From Streptomyces toxytricini (GTDB taxonomy: Bacteria > Actinomycetota > Actinomycetes > Streptomycetales > Streptomycetaceae), in assembly GCF_014649915.1 (NCBI RefSeq), contig NZ_BMTY01000013.1:148356-212355 (forward strand): a DNA stretch of 64,000 nt, read 5' to 3'. A program made the translations under genes and the position numbers. Position 1 is the stretch's first letter. Each line of letters opens with the position of its first letter. The notes under the pieces are model-generated. The model searched no databases and was not told where the DNA came from. It saw nothing but the letters and a program-made list of their open reading frames with translations. Shown here piece by piece: positions 1 to 9,112 of the stretch.

Positions 1-535
1 GGTCGACGGGACGGTCCTCGATCAGCGGGAGCGCGATGAACGCGCCCACGATGACGTGCGGCACGAACTCCAGGGCGGGGCAGTCCGGGGAGACCTCGCC
101 CCGCTCGACGGCCCGTTGCAGCATCAGCTGCATGCCGTTGAGCTCCGGTTCGACCAGCAGGTCCCGCAGCGCCTTGTGGAGCTCCGGGCTCTCGTGGACG
201 GCATGCGCCAGGCCCCGCAGCAGGGCGGTGTCCTTGGCCATCTGCGCGTCGTCCGAGTACTGGACCATGAGCCCGAAGTCCCCGCGCAGGCTGCCCGTGT
301 CGATCTCCGCGAGGGGGACCGGCTGGGTGCAGCGAAGGGCCCGGGCGACCAGCTCCGGCTTGCTCCCCCACTGGCGGTAGAGGGTGGCCTTGCTGGACTT
401 GGTGCGGGCGGCGACGGCGTCCATGGTCAGCGCCTCGTACCCGACCTCCCGGAGCAGGTCCAGGACCGCCCCGTGGAGTTCGGCCTCGCGCTCGGGGGTG
501 ATGCGGCTGCGCCGGGACGACACCTCGTCGGACAT
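1..535 (-). CDS. TetR/AcrR family transcriptional regulator (3' end beyond window)
   Basis: About 178 codons are present, from an ATG at 535 to the window edge, so the C-terminus is missing. The N-terminal third reads as a TetR helix-turn-helix (AVAARTKSSKATLYRQWGSK, residues about 40-60), followed by a helical ligand-binding region containing LRGLAHAVHESPELHKAL. Family knowledge says such proteins are dimeric repressors released by a small ligand. The gene is divergent from the tricorn protease gene, and two palindromes lie between them, so it probably represses itself and perhaps its neighbour. The ligand cannot be inferred. Confidence 0.9.
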   Translation of the reverse strand, partial: MSDEVSSRRSRITPEREAELHGAVLDLLREVGYEALTMDAVAARTKSSKATLYRQWGSKPELVARALRCTQPVPLAEIDTGSLRGDFGLMVQYSDDAQMAKDTALLRGLAHAVHESPELHKALRDLLVEPELNGMQLMLQRAVERGEVSPDCPALEFVPHVIVGAFIALPLIEDRPVD

Positions 536-555
536 CGCTGGGCACCTCCCGTCGA

Positions 556-570
556 ACGAAACCGTTTCGT
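556..570. promoter_or_regulatory. palindromic operator candidate for the TetR regulator
   Basis: A perfect 7-1-7 inverted repeat, ACGAAAC-c-GTTTCGT, lies 21 bases upstream of the TetR start codon. TetR proteins typically bind such sites in their own promoters. Assignment to this regulator is inferred from position only. Confidence 0.55.
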
Positions 571-595
571 ACACCGAAGACGATACCCCGTACGC

Positions 596-624
596 AAGCG
601 AAACGAAACCGTTCCGTTTCGCTT
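596..624. promoter_or_regulatory. second larger palindrome in the TetR/tricorn intergenic region
   Basis: Perfect 10-base arms AAGCGAAACG and CGTTTCGCTT flank a 9-base centre. The arms contain the GAAAC/GTTTC element of the palindrome at 556-570, so the same protein could bind both sites. It lies upstream of the tricorn gene, making co-regulation plausible. Confidence 0.5.
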
Positions 625-688
625 GTCGCCGTGGCCTGGATCACCTGTACGGGTTGCCGGGCCCCTTCCCCGCGGAAAACATGGGGAC

Positions 689-3600
689 GTGAGCCACGAC
701 GTCGCGTACCTCCGCTATCCCCACCTCCACGACGACCTCCTGTGCTTCGCCGCCGAGGACGACCTGTGGGTCGCGCCGCTCGTCCCCGACGGCGCCTCTC
801 CCGGCCGGGCCTGGCGCATCACGGTGGACCGCACCCGGATCGGCCACCCCCGCTTCTCCCCCGACGGCCGCCACATCGCCTTCACCACGTGGCGCAGCCT
901 GGACCCCGAGGTCCACCTCGCCCCCGTCGAGGGCGGCCCGGCCCGCCGGCTCAGCCACTGGGGCGCCACCGACACCCGGGTCTGCGGCTGGACGCCGCCC
1001 GACAAGGACGGCCGCAGCGACATCCTCGCCGTCTCCTCGCACGGGCAGCCCTTCTCCCACTACGCGTGGGCGTACAGCCTGCCCACCGACGGCTCCCCCG
1101 GCGGACGGCTGCCCTGGGGCCCGGTCTCCGACATCGCCGTGCACGACGAGCCCGGAGCGGACGGCTCCGTCGAGCGGCGCACCCTGCTCCTGACCGGCAA
1201 GCCCCCGCACGAGCCGGCCGCCTGGAAGCGCTACCGCGGCGGTGCCACGGGCCGGCTCTGGCTGCACGGCAAGCGGCTGCTGGAGGACATCGGCGGCCAC
1301 CTCGACGCGCCCATGTTCGTCGGCGGCCGCATCGCCTTCCTCTCCGACCACGAGGGCATCGGCAACCTCTACTCCTGCCTGCCCGACGGCACCGACCTGC
1401 GCCGGCACACCGACCACGAGGAGTTCTACGCCCGCCACGCCGCGAGCGACGGCTCCCGCGTCGTCTACCAGTGCGCCGGCGACCTGTGGCTCGTCGAGGA
1501 CTTCGGCTCCGAGGGCGTGCCGCGGAAGCTGGAGGTCCGCCTCGGCGGCCCGCGGGCCGGCCGGCGCACCCACCAGGTGCCCGCCGCGCACCACGTCGAC
1601 TCGCTGTCCGTCGACACCACCGGGCGGGCCAGCGCCGTCGTCGTCCGCGGCAGCCTGTACTGGCTCACCCACCGCGACGGCCCGGCCCGCACGATCGCCG
1701 ACACGCCGGGGGTGCGGGTGCGGCTGCCGGAGATGCTCGGCACCGGCGGCCAGGTCGCGTACGTCACGGACGCCGAGGGCGAGGACGCCGTCGAGATCGC
1801 CTACCTGCCGCGCGCCTCGGGCGAGCGGGAGCCGCGCCGGCTGGCCTCCGGGAAGCTGGGGCGCGTACTGGAGCTGGTGGCCGACCCGGACGGGGAGCGC
1901 CTCGCCATCGCCTCGCACGACGGCCGGCTGCTGCTCCTCGACGCGACGGAGGAGTCGAACGGCGAGGTCACCGAGCTGGTCGCGTCCGTCAACGGGCCGG
2001 TCACCGACCTGGCGTTCTCCCCGGACGGGGCGTGGCTGGCCTGGTCGCACCCGGGCATCGGCCGGTCCCTGCGGCAGATCAAGATGGCCAGGATCTCCGG
2101 CCCGGGGCCGCGGACCGTCGTGGACGTGACGAACGGCCGCTTCGAGGACGACCACCCCGTCTTCACCCGCGACGGCCGCTACCTGGCGTTCCTGTCGTGG
2201 CGCGGCTTCGACCCGGTCTACGACGTGCACACCGGCGACCTGTCGTTCCCGCTGGGCTGCCGGCCCTACCTGGTGCCGCTGTCGTCGGCGACGCCGTCGC
2301 CGTTCGCGTTCACCCCCGACGGGCGGCCCGCGGCGGGCGGGCTCGACCCGGTGGAGGGCGAGTCCGGCGAGGGCGACGGCTCGGTGATGGTGGAGGTGGA
2401 GGGGCTGGAGAGCCGGGTGACGCCGTTCCCGGTGTCGGCGTCGAAGTACTCGGCGCTGCAGCCGGTCAGCGGCGGCGGGCTGGTGTGGCTGCGCTGGCCG
2501 ATCTCGGGTGCCCTCGGCGAGACGTTCGCCAATCCGGCCGACACCAGCGGCAAGCCGACCCTGGAGCACTTCGACATCACGAAGGCCCGCAAGACCGAAC
2601 TGGCCTCCGGGCTGGACTGGTTCGCGGTCAGCGGCGACGGCACCCGGCTCGTCGTCAACGACGACGGCGACCTGCGGGCCGTGCCCGCCACCGAGTCCGG
2701 CGACGGCGACTCCACCGTCTACCTCGACCTGCGCCGCATCCTGCACGAGGTGGACCCGCCCGCCGAGTGGCGGCAGGCCTACGAGGAGGCCGGGCGGCTG
2801 ATCCGCGCCTACTTCTGGGACCCGAAGATGTGCGGGATCGACTGGGACGGCATCCTCACCCAGTACCGGCCGCTCGTCGAACGGGTCGCCTCCCCCGACG
2901 AGTTCGCCGACCTGCTGCGCGAGGTCCTCGGCGAGCTGGGCACCTCCCACGCGTACGTCTCCCCTTCCCGCCGCAACGAGGGCCCCCCGCACTACCAGCG
3001 CCCCATCGGCCTGCTCGGCGCCAACCTGGTGTGCCGGGACGGCAGCTGGACCGTCAAGCGGATCCTGCCCGGCGAGTCCTCCGACTCCAAGGCCCGCTCC
3101 CCGCTGGCCGGCACCGGCATCCGGGAGGGCGCCGTCCTCACGCACGTCGACGGCCGGCCCGTCGACCCGGTGGCCGGGCCGTACCCGCTGCTGGCGGCGG
3201 CCGGCGGCACCACCGTCGAGCTGACCTTCGAGCCGGCCGAGGGCGAGGGCCGCGCCCGCTGGGTGGCGGTGGTCCCGCTGATCGACGAGCGGCCGCTGCG
3301 CTACCAGGACTGGGTGTCCAAGCGGCGGGCGGTGGTCCGCGAGATCAGCGGCGGCCGCTGCGGCTACCTGCACATCCCCGACATGGGCGGCTCGGGCTGG
3401 GCGCAGTTCAACCGCGACCTGCGGATGGAGATGTCCCGGCCCGCGCTGATCGTGGACGTACGGGGCAACGCGGGCGGGCACATCAGCGAGCTGGTCGTCG
3501 AGAAGCTGACCCGCTCCATCCTCGGCTGGGACCTGACCCGCGACGCGCAGGCCGTCAGCTACGCCTCCAACGCGCCCCGCGGCCCGATCGTCGCACTGGC

Positions 3601-3979
3601 CGACGAGGCGACCTCCTCGGACGGCGACATGATCACGGCGGCGTTCAAGCTGCTGGGGCTGGGCCCGGTGGTGGGGCAGCGGACCTGGGGCGGAGTCGTC
3701 GGGATGACCGGCCGGCACGTCCTCGGCGACGGCACGGTCATCACGGTCCCGATGAACGCCGCCTGGTTCGAGGAGTACGGCTGGTCGGTGGAGAACCACG
3801 GCGTGGAGCCGGACTTCGCGATCCTGCGGACCCCGCTGGACTGGGCGGAGGGCCGGCACGCGCAGCTGGCGGACGCGGTGCACCTGGCGCTGGAGCTGCT
3901 GGAGGCGGAGCCGGCCGCGGTCCCGCCGGGCTACACGGACGTACCGGACCTGCGGCGGCCGAAGCTGCCGCCGCGGTAG
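689..3979 (+). CDS. tri: tricorn core protease
   Basis: The 1096-residue product matches the layout of archaeal and actinobacterial tricorn protease: two N-terminal beta-propellers (SPDGRHIAF- and SPDGAWLAW-type repeats), a PDZ-like segment around residues 800-870, and a C-terminal serine-protease half. By alignment to the Thermoplasma enzyme the catalytic residues appear to be Ser753-His754 (GTSHAYVSP), Ser977-Asp978 (TSSDGD) and Glu1035 (VENHGVEPD). The enzyme is cytosolic and degrades oligopeptides released by the proteasome. GTG at 689 was chosen because homology begins there (SHDVAYLRYPHLHDD). The Shine-Dalgarno sequence is poor, so the start is less certain than the function. Confidence 0.92.
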   Translation: MSHDVAYLRYPHLHDDLLCFAAEDDLWVAPLVPDGASPGRAWRITVDRTRIGHPRFSPDGRHIAFTTWRSLDPEVHLAPVEGGPARRLSHWGATDTRVCGWTPPDKDGRSDILAVSSHGQPFSHYAWAYSLPTDGSPGGRLPWGPVSDIAVHDEPGADGSVERRTLLLTGKPPHEPAAWKRYRGGATGRLWLHGKRLLEDIGGHLDAPMFVGGRIAFLSDHEGIGNLYSCLPDGTDLRRHTDHEEFYARHAASDGSRVVYQCAGDLWLVEDFGSEGVPRKLEVRLGGPRAGRRTHQVPAAHHVDSLSVDTTGRASAVVVRGSLYWLTHRDGPARTIADTPGVRVRLPEMLGTGGQVAYVTDAEGEDAVEIAYLPRASGEREPRRLASGKLGRVLELVADPDGERLAIASHDGRLLLLDATEESNGEVTELVASVNGPVTDLAFSPDGAWLAWSHPGIGRSLRQIKMARISGPGPRTVVDVTNGRFEDDHPVFTRDGRYLAFLSWRGFDPVYDVHTGDLSFPLGCRPYLVPLSSATPSPFAFTPDGRPAAGGLDPVEGESGEGDGSVMVEVEGLESRVTPFPVSASKYSALQPVSGGGLVWLRWPISGALGETFANPADTSGKPTLEHFDITKARKTELASGLDWFAVSGDGTRLVVNDDGDLRAVPATESGDGDSTVYLDLRRILHEVDPPAEWRQAYEEAGRLIRAYFWDPKMCGIDWDGILTQYRPLVERVASPDEFADLLREVLGELGTSHAYVSPSRRNEGPPHYQRPIGLLGANLVCRDGSWTVKRILPGESSDSKARSPLAGTGIREGAVLTHVDGRPVDPVAGPYPLLAAAGGTTVELTFEPAEGEGRARWVAVVPLIDERPLRYQDWVSKRRAVVREISGGRCGYLHIPDMGGSGWAQFNRDLRMEMSRPALIVDVRGNAGGHISELVVEKLTRSILGWDLTRDAQAVSYASNAPRGPIVALADEATSSDGDMITAAFKLLGLGPVVGQRTWGGVVGMTGRHVLGDGTVITVPMNAAWFEEYGWSVENHGVEPDFAILRTPLDWAEGRHAQLADAVHLALELLEAEPAAVPPGYTDVPDLRRPKLPPR

Positions 3980-3995
3980 CGCCCGCGGGCTCCGG

Positions 3996-4027
3996 CGGGC
4001 GGGCCCCGGGTGGTGGGGGCCCGCCCG
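3996..4027. terminator. bidirectional stem-loop between convergent genes
   Basis: A perfect 12-bp stem (CGGGCGGGCCCC pairing with GGGGCCCGCCCG) and an 8-base loop lie between the tricorn stop and the stop of the convergent dehydrogenase gene. No U-tract is present, as is common in Streptomyces terminators. Confidence 0.7.
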
Positions 4028-4036
4028 GCGGCGCCG

Positions 4037-4930
4037 TCAGGGCGTGCCGGCGGCGCGGGTGCGCTCCCGCTCGTCGGCGGCCCCGCCCTCGCCGACCAGC
4101 CCCTTGGACACCCCGGCCAGGCGCGGTTCGAACCGCCGCACCTCCCGCTGCCCGCCGGCCGCGATCAGCGCCGGCAGGTGGCCCCGTACGCCCTGCATGC
4201 CGCGCAGCCACCACTGCGCGTACACGTGCGCCGAGCGGCGCTCGATGCCGGCGACGATCCGGTCGACGGCCGGGCCCAGCGGGTACGTGCGGTTCGCCGG
4301 CCAGGGCAGCCGCTGCCGCAGCTCGCGCATCACGCCGTCGCGGTCGGCGCCGCGCACCATGTCGGTGTCGGTCCACGACAGGTAGCCGACGCCCACCCGG
4401 ACGCCCTTGTGGGCGACCTCGGCGCGCAGGCAGTGCGCGAACGCCTCCACGCCCGACTTGGAGGCGCAGTAGGCGCTCATCATGGGGGCCGGGGTGATCG
4501 CGGCGAGCGAGGCGATCTGCAGGAAGTAGCCCCGGCTGTCGGTGAGCAGGGGCAGGAAGGCCCGCGCGGTGACGGCCGACCCGACCAGGTTGACCTCGAT
4601 GACCCGGCGCCAGGCGTCGGGGTCGGAGTCGGCGAAGGGCCCGCCCGCGGCCACGCCGGCGTTGGCGACGACGATGTCGGCCCGGCCGAAGCGCTCGCGG
4701 ACCTCTCGGGCGACGCGGGCCATGGCCTCGTGGTCGGTGACGTCGGCGTGCCAGTGGGCGCTGTCGGTGTGCAGCCGCCCCGACACCTCCTTGAGGGCCT
4801 CCGGCTCCAGGCCGACCAGCGCCACCCGCGCGCCGCGCGCGGACAGCTTGCGGGCGAGCAGCTCGCCGACTCCGCGGGCCGCGCCGGTGACGACGGCGAC
4901 CTGTCCCTGAAGGTTCCTGTGCGCGCTCAC
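4037..4930 (-). CDS. short-chain dehydrogenase/reductase (SDR) family oxidoreductase
   Basis: A 297-residue classical SDR with Rossmann motif TGAARGVG near residue 15, the NAG motif (ANAGV), Ser in IASLAA, and the catalytic YxxxK (YCASK). It should oxidise or reduce an alcohol/ketone using NAD(P)(H). The GTG start overlaps the stop of the upstream hydrolase gene by four bases, making it the last gene of a three-gene operon with that hydrolase and a Baeyer-Villiger-type monooxygenase. Such a trio could carry out ketone/alcohol, ester and hydrolysis steps of one catabolic route. The substrate is unknown. Confidence 0.9.
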   Translation of the reverse strand: MSAHRNLQGQVAVVTGAARGVGELLARKLSARGARVALVGLEPEALKEVSGRLHTDSAHWHADVTDHEAMARVAREVRERFGRADIVVANAGVAAGGPFADSDPDAWRRVIEVNLVGSAVTARAFLPLLTDSRGYFLQIASLAAITPAPMMSAYCASKSGVEAFAHCLRAEVAHKGVRVGVGYLSWTDTDMVRGADRDGVMRELRQRLPWPANRTYPLGPAVDRIVAGIERRSAHVYAQWWLRGMQGVRGHLPALIAAGGQREVRRFEPRLAGVSKGLVGEGGAADERERTRAAGTP

Positions 4931-5874
4931 GGCGTCCTCTCCTCCTGCTGCTGCCGGGTTTCCTGCGGGTGGTCGGCGAGATGGCGGCGGGCCAGGTCGC
5001 GCACCGCGCCCGCCACGGCCTCGGGAGCTTCGACGGGCGTCATGTGCCCCATGCCGGCCAGTTCGATCAAGCCGACACAGCGGGGAAGCGCGGCGGCGAG
5101 TCTGCGGGCGTGCACGATCGGCGAGAGCCGGTCGGCGGTGCCGCCGAGGACGGCGGTGGGCGCGGTCAGCGCGGCGAGCTGCGCGTCCACGTCGAGTTCG
5201 GCGAGGACCCGGGACCAGCCGTGCCGGACGGCGGTGGGGCAGGCGTGCACGATACGGGCGCAGGCCTCGACCTTGTCGGGCGCGGAGCCGGGGCCCATCG
5301 TCGCGTACTTGAGCACCTGCCGGGCCGGCGGGGTGACCGGCCCGAGCGGGGCGCGGGAGCCGAGGAGGGCGCGGGTCAGCCGGGTGCGCAGGCGTCCGGG
5401 GCGCAGCGGTACGACGCGCGCCTCGGCGGCCAGGCGGGAGCTGCCCGTGCTGCACAGCAGGACGGCCGCGGCGTGCTCGTCGAGTTCGGGCCGGCCCGCC
5501 GCCGCCATGATGGTCATGCCGCCCATGGAGTGCCCGGCGAGGACGGCCCGCTCGCCGGGGGCGAGGGCCGCCCGCAGGACGGCCGCGAGGTCGTCGGCGA
5601 GGACGGTGGTGGAGTAGCGGGAGGTCGCCGGGGTGCGGCCGTGGCCGCGCTGGTCGTACGCGATGACCCGGTGGTCGGCGGCGAGGTCGCGGATCGGGGC
5701 GGCCCAGAAGGCGGTGGAGCAGGTCCAGCCGTGGGCGAGGACGACCGGCGGGGCGTCCGGGTCGCCGTGCTCCTCGACGTGCAGCCGGGCCCCGTCGGCG
5801 GATACCGCGACCAGCTCGCGGCGGGCGGCGGGCGGCGCGTACCGGCCCGCGGCGGCGTGCGTCAGCCGGCTCAT
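4927..5874 (-). CDS. alpha/beta hydrolase
   Basis: A 315-residue alpha/beta-hydrolase fold protein. The oxyanion region is VLAHGWT, the nucleophile elbow is GHSMGG, the acid is probably the Asp in GGTADRLSP, and the catalytic His is in GMGHMTP. It lies between the monooxygenase and the SDR gene with four-base overlaps on both sides, so it is almost certainly co-translated. In such operons the hydrolase usually cleaves the ester or lactone made by the Baeyer-Villiger enzyme. That role is inferred from context. Confidence 0.9.
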   Translation of the reverse strand: MSRLTHAAAGRYAPPAARRELVAVSADGARLHVEEHGDPDAPPVVLAHGWTCSTAFWAAPIRDLAADHRVIAYDQRGHGRTPATSRYSTTVLADDLAAVLRAALAPGERAVLAGHSMGGMTIMAAAGRPELDEHAAAVLLCSTGSSRLAAEARVVPLRPGRLRTRLTRALLGSRAPLGPVTPPARQVLKYATMGPGSAPDKVEACARIVHACPTAVRHGWSRVLAELDVDAQLAALTAPTAVLGGTADRLSPIVHARRLAAALPRCVGLIELAGMGHMTPVEAPEAVAGAVRDLARRHLADHPQETRQQQEERTP

Positions 5875-7400
5875 GCGGCGGCCTCCCCGGCGGCGGCCGC
5901 GGCGGCCCGGGCGGGGGTGTCCTCGCGCGTGCCGCCTCGGGCGCGGAGGACCTCGTACTCGGCCATGTCGACGGTCTGCGTCAGCCGGCGGAACTCGCCG
6001 GTCGTTCCCGGCCAGACGGTGGTGTTGCGGCCCTGCGCGTCCAGGTACCAGCTGGTGCAGCCGCCGGTGTTCCACACCGTCCGCTCCATGCGCGCCTGGA
6101 CCTGCCGGTTCCAGCGGCCCACGGCCGAGGGGCGGGCCGCGAGGGCGACCCGGCCGCCGAGGACGTCCAGCTGGCGCAGGTAGTCGGCCATGTAGTTCAG
6201 CTGCGACTCGATCATCAGGATCATCGAGCTGTTGCCGAGGCCCGTGTTGGGCCCGATGATCGTCATCCAGTTCGGGAAGCCGGCCGCGGTCGCGCCGCGC
6301 AGCGCCTGCATGCCGTCCTTCCAGTGGTCGGCGAGGGTGCGGCCCTCGGCGCCCACGACCCGGTCGGCGATCGGCATGTCGGTGACGTGGAAGCCGGTGC
6401 CGAAGACGATGGCGTCGGCCTCGGCCTCGGTGCCGTCGGCGGCGACGAGGACGCTGCCGCGGACCTCCTCCAGCCCGGAGGCGACGAGGTCGACGTGGGG
6501 CCTGGCGAGCGCCGGGTAGTAGTCGCTGGAGAGCAGGATCCGCTTGCAGCCGATCCGGTAGGAGGGGGTCAGCTTCGCCGCCAGCTCCGGGTCCTTGATG
6601 GAGCGGGCGATGTTCGCCTTGGCGAGGGACTCGATCAGGCCGAGCCGGTTCGGGTGCCTGGTGAACGCGCTGACCTGGAGCTCCCGGATGCCCCACAGCA
6701 GTCCGCGGCGCGCCGCCCGCGTGAACGGCAGCTGCCGGTGCAGCCAGCGCTCGGCGGCCGTGATGGCGCGGTCGGTGCGCGGCATCACCCACGGCGGGGT
6801 GCGCTGGAAGAGGGTCAGCCGCTGCACGTCGGGGGCGATGGCGGGGACGATCTGGATGGCGGAGGCGCCGGTGCCGACGACGGCGACGCGCTTGCCGCGC
6901 AGGTCGTAGTCGTGGTCCCAGCGAGCGGAGTGGAAGACCTTCCCGGGGAACCCGGCGAGGCCGGGCACCTCCGGCAGCTTCGGCTCGGAGAGCGGGCCGG
7001 TCGCGGAGACGACGACGTCGGCGGTGAGGGCGCCGCCGGAGGTCTCGATCGCCCAGTGCAGCCGCTCGGCGTCCCAGCGCATCGACTGCACCTCGTGGCG
7101 CAGCCGGATGTGGGGGCGCAGCCCGAAGGTGTCGGCGACGCGCTCCAGGTAGGCCCGGATGTGGGGCTGCCCGGAGAAGGTGCGCGGCCAGTCCGGGTTG
7201 GGCGCGAAGGAGAAGGAGTACAGGTGTGAGGGGACGTCGCAGGCGCAGCCGGGGTAGCTGTTGTCCCGCCAGGTCCCGCCGACGGAGTCGGCGCGTTCCA
7301 GGACGGTGAAGTCCGTGATCCCCTCGCGGCGCAGCCGGACGGCGGCTCCCAGCCCGCCGAACCCCGCCCCGATGACCGCCACCCGCACGTGCTCGCCCAT
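5871..7400 (-). CDS. flavin-containing monooxygenase, Baeyer-Villiger type
   Basis: A 509-residue FAD/NADPH enzyme. The first dinucleotide fold is GAGFGGLG at residue 10 and the second is VVGTGASA. The Baeyer-Villiger fingerprint FxGxxxHxxxW is intact as FPGKVFHSARW. Such enzymes insert oxygen next to a ketone to give an ester or lactone. The ATG at 7400 has a good ribosome site (GGGAGG). It is first in the operon with the hydrolase and SDR and is divergent from a MerR-family regulator, which probably controls the operon. Confidence 0.92.
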   Translation of the reverse strand: MGEHVRVAVIGAGFGGLGAAVRLRREGITDFTVLERADSVGGTWRDNSYPGCACDVPSHLYSFSFAPNPDWPRTFSGQPHIRAYLERVADTFGLRPHIRLRHEVQSMRWDAERLHWAIETSGGALTADVVVSATGPLSEPKLPEVPGLAGFPGKVFHSARWDHDYDLRGKRVAVVGTGASAIQIVPAIAPDVQRLTLFQRTPPWVMPRTDRAITAAERWLHRQLPFTRAARRGLLWGIRELQVSAFTRHPNRLGLIESLAKANIARSIKDPELAAKLTPSYRIGCKRILLSSDYYPALARPHVDLVASGLEEVRGSVLVAADGTEAEADAIVFGTGFHVTDMPIADRVVGAEGRTLADHWKDGMQALRGATAAGFPNWMTIIGPNTGLGNSSMILMIESQLNYMADYLRQLDVLGGRVALAARPSAVGRWNRQVQARMERTVWNTGGCTSWYLDAQGRNTTVWPGTTGEFRRLTQTVDMAEYEVLRARGGTREDTPARAAAAAAGEAAA

Positions 7401-7434
7401 GCCGCCTCCCAGCCGCCGCACCGTCGCGCCACAC

Positions 7435-7452
7435 TGCCAGCAATCACTGGCA
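7435..7452. promoter_or_regulatory. inverted repeat between monooxygenase operon and merR gene
   Basis: TGCCAG-caatca-CTGGCA forms a perfect 6-6-6 dyad in the 136-bp divergent intergenic region. It is the best operator candidate here for the adjacent MerR-type regulator. Binding is inferred from position. Confidence 0.45.
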
Positions 7453-7536
7453 CAATCGGGAGGGTAGAGCAGCACCGTACCGAGGGGTAGGGGTCGCACC
7501 CGGAAAGTTACTGCGGGTACGCCATAGGCTTCGGCC

Positions 7537-8289
7537 GTGGCAGAGAGGGAAGCGGGGACGACGTTGCGCGAATACCGTACGGAGGAACTGGCCGAGGCCG
7601 CCGGCATCCCCGTCCGCACCCTGCGCTTCTACCGCGAGCGCAGGCTCCTGCCGCCGCCGCGCCGCGAGGGCCGCATCGCCTGGTACGACGAGCACCACCT
7701 GGCCCGGCTGCGCACCATCGCCGCCCTGCTGGAGCGCGGCCACACCCTCGGCGGGATCGCCGAGCTGACGGCCGCGTTCGAGCGGGGGCGGGACGTCGGC
7801 CAGCTCGGCGAGCTGCTCGGCATCGGCTGGTCGGAGGAGACCCCGGTCCGGCTGACCCCGGAGGCGCTCGCCGACTACTTCGAGGGCGAGGTCACCCCGG
7901 AGAACCTGGCGGCCTCCCTCGACCTCGGCTACGTCGCCACGGACGGCGACGAGATCGTCCACGTCAGCCGCCGCCTCCTCGACGTCTCCTCGGCCCTGGT
8001 CCGCGAGGGCGTCCCGCTCGCGGCGGTCCTGGAGACGGGCCGCCGGGTGCGCGCGCACGCGGACGCCCTGGCCGTGCTGTTCGCCGGGCTGGTCGCGGAG
8101 CACCTGCCGGACGACCCCGAGGCGGTCGTGCGGCTGCGGCCGCTCGCGAAGAGCGTGGTCGAGGCGGAGCTGTCGATGGCGATGGACCGCCTGCGGGCGG
8201 GAACGGGACAGGCGGAGGCGGGGCCGGCGGAGGCGGGGCCGGCGGGCGAGGACGGGCCCCCTCGGGCTCAGACGGCGCCGAGCCCGTAG
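7537..8289 (+). CDS. MerR family transcriptional regulator
   Basis: The product (250 residues from this GTG) has an N-terminal MerR winged helix (TEELAEAAGIPVRTLRFYRE, residues about 15-34) and the wing YDEHHLARLRTI. The long C-terminal region has no obvious metal-binding cysteines, so it probably senses an organic effector. A TTG at 7564 is preceded by a better ribosome site (GGGGAC) and may be the true start. The gene is divergent from the monooxygenase operon. Its 3' end overlaps the convergent exonuclease gene by 22 bases. The C-terminus repeats AEAGP. Confidence 0.9.
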   Translation: MAEREAGTTLREYRTEELAEAAGIPVRTLRFYRERRLLPPPRREGRIAWYDEHHLARLRTIAALLERGHTLGGIAELTAAFERGRDVGQLGELLGIGWSEETPVRLTPEALADYFEGEVTPENLAASLDLGYVATDGDEIVHVSRRLLDVSSALVREGVPLAAVLETGRRVRAHADALAVLFAGLVAEHLPDDPEAVVRLRPLAKSVVEAELSMAMDRLRAGTGQAEAGPAEAGPAGEDGPPRAQTAPSP

Positions 8290-9074
8290 ACCACCGTCAC
8301 CGGCGCGTGGTCGGACCACCGCTCCGGGTGCGTCTCGGCCCGCTCCACCCACGCCTTCACGGCCCGGTCCGCCAGTCCGGGCGTGGCCACCTGGAGGTCG
8401 ATGCGCCACCCGGCGTCGTTGTCGAAGGCCCGGCCGCGGTAGGACCACCACGAGTACGGGCCCTCCGTGTCGGGGTGCAGCGCGCGCACCACGTCCACGT
8501 ACCCGGCCTCCGCGTAGACCCTGCCGAGCCACTCCCGCTCCTCGGGCAGGAAGCCGGCGCTCTTGCGGTTGGTCCGCCAGTTCTTCAGGTCGGCCTCGCG
8601 GTGGCAGATGTTCCAGTCGCCGCACACGACGACCTCCCGCCCGTCCGCCGCGGCCCGCTCCCTCAGTCCGGCCAGGTAGGGCAGGAACGCCTCCATGAAC
8701 CGGTACTTCTCGTCCTGCTTCTCCGTCCCCGCCTCCCCGGAGGGCAGGTACAGGCTCGCGACGGTCACTCCCGGCAGGTCGGCCTCCAGGTAGCGCCCGG
8801 ACGCGTCGAACTCGGTGCTGCCGAAGCCGACCTGCACCCGCTCCGGCTCCCGCCGCGTGTACAGCGCGACCCCGGCCCGTCCCTTCGCGGCGGCCGGCGC
8901 GAAGACCGTGTGCCAGCCCTCGGGCTTGCGGACCTCCAGCGGGATCTGCTCCTCCTCCGCACGGACCTCCTGGAGGCACACCACGTCGGCGTCCGACCCG
9001 GCCAGCCACGGGGAGAACCCCTTCTTGGCGGCGGCGCGGATCCCATTCACGTTCACGGAGGTCACGGTCAGCAT
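8268..9074 (-). CDS. xthA: exodeoxyribonuclease III (AP endonuclease family 1)
   Basis: A 268-residue protein of the ExoIII/EEP family. Visible landmarks are SVNVNGIRAA at the N-terminus, the metal-binding Glu in CLQEVR, GDWNICH (Asp/Asn pair), and the C-terminal SDHAPV His-Asp element. It repairs abasic sites and trims 3' ends in the cytosol. It is convergent with and slightly overlaps merR, and is divergent from the acetyltransferase gene with a 38-bp gap, so its promoter lies in or near that gap. Confidence 0.95.
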   Translation of the reverse strand: MLTVTSVNVNGIRAAAKKGFSPWLAGSDADVVCLQEVRAEEEQIPLEVRKPEGWHTVFAPAAAKGRAGVALYTRREPERVQVGFGSTEFDASGRYLEADLPGVTVASLYLPSGEAGTEKQDEKYRFMEAFLPYLAGLRERAAADGREVVVCGDWNICHREADLKNWRTNRKSAGFLPEEREWLGRVYAEAGYVDVVRALHPDTEGPYSWWSYRGRAFDNDAGWRIDLQVATPGLADRAVKAWVERAETHPERWSDHAPVTVVYGLGAV

Positions 9075-9112
9075 CCCAGCACCATAGCCCGACCGTTCCG
9101 TACGATGTCCGG

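Noticed and set aside
641..3883. Long minus-strand frame opposite the tricorn gene
   Set aside because: Same GC-driven shadow effect; no domain pattern and no ribosome site.
631..4497. Very long plus-strand frame of over 1200 codons across the tricorn gene
   Set aside because: It is an out-of-frame shadow of high-GC coding DNA, composed almost only of Arg, Pro, Gly and Ala, and the real tricorn frame explains the region.
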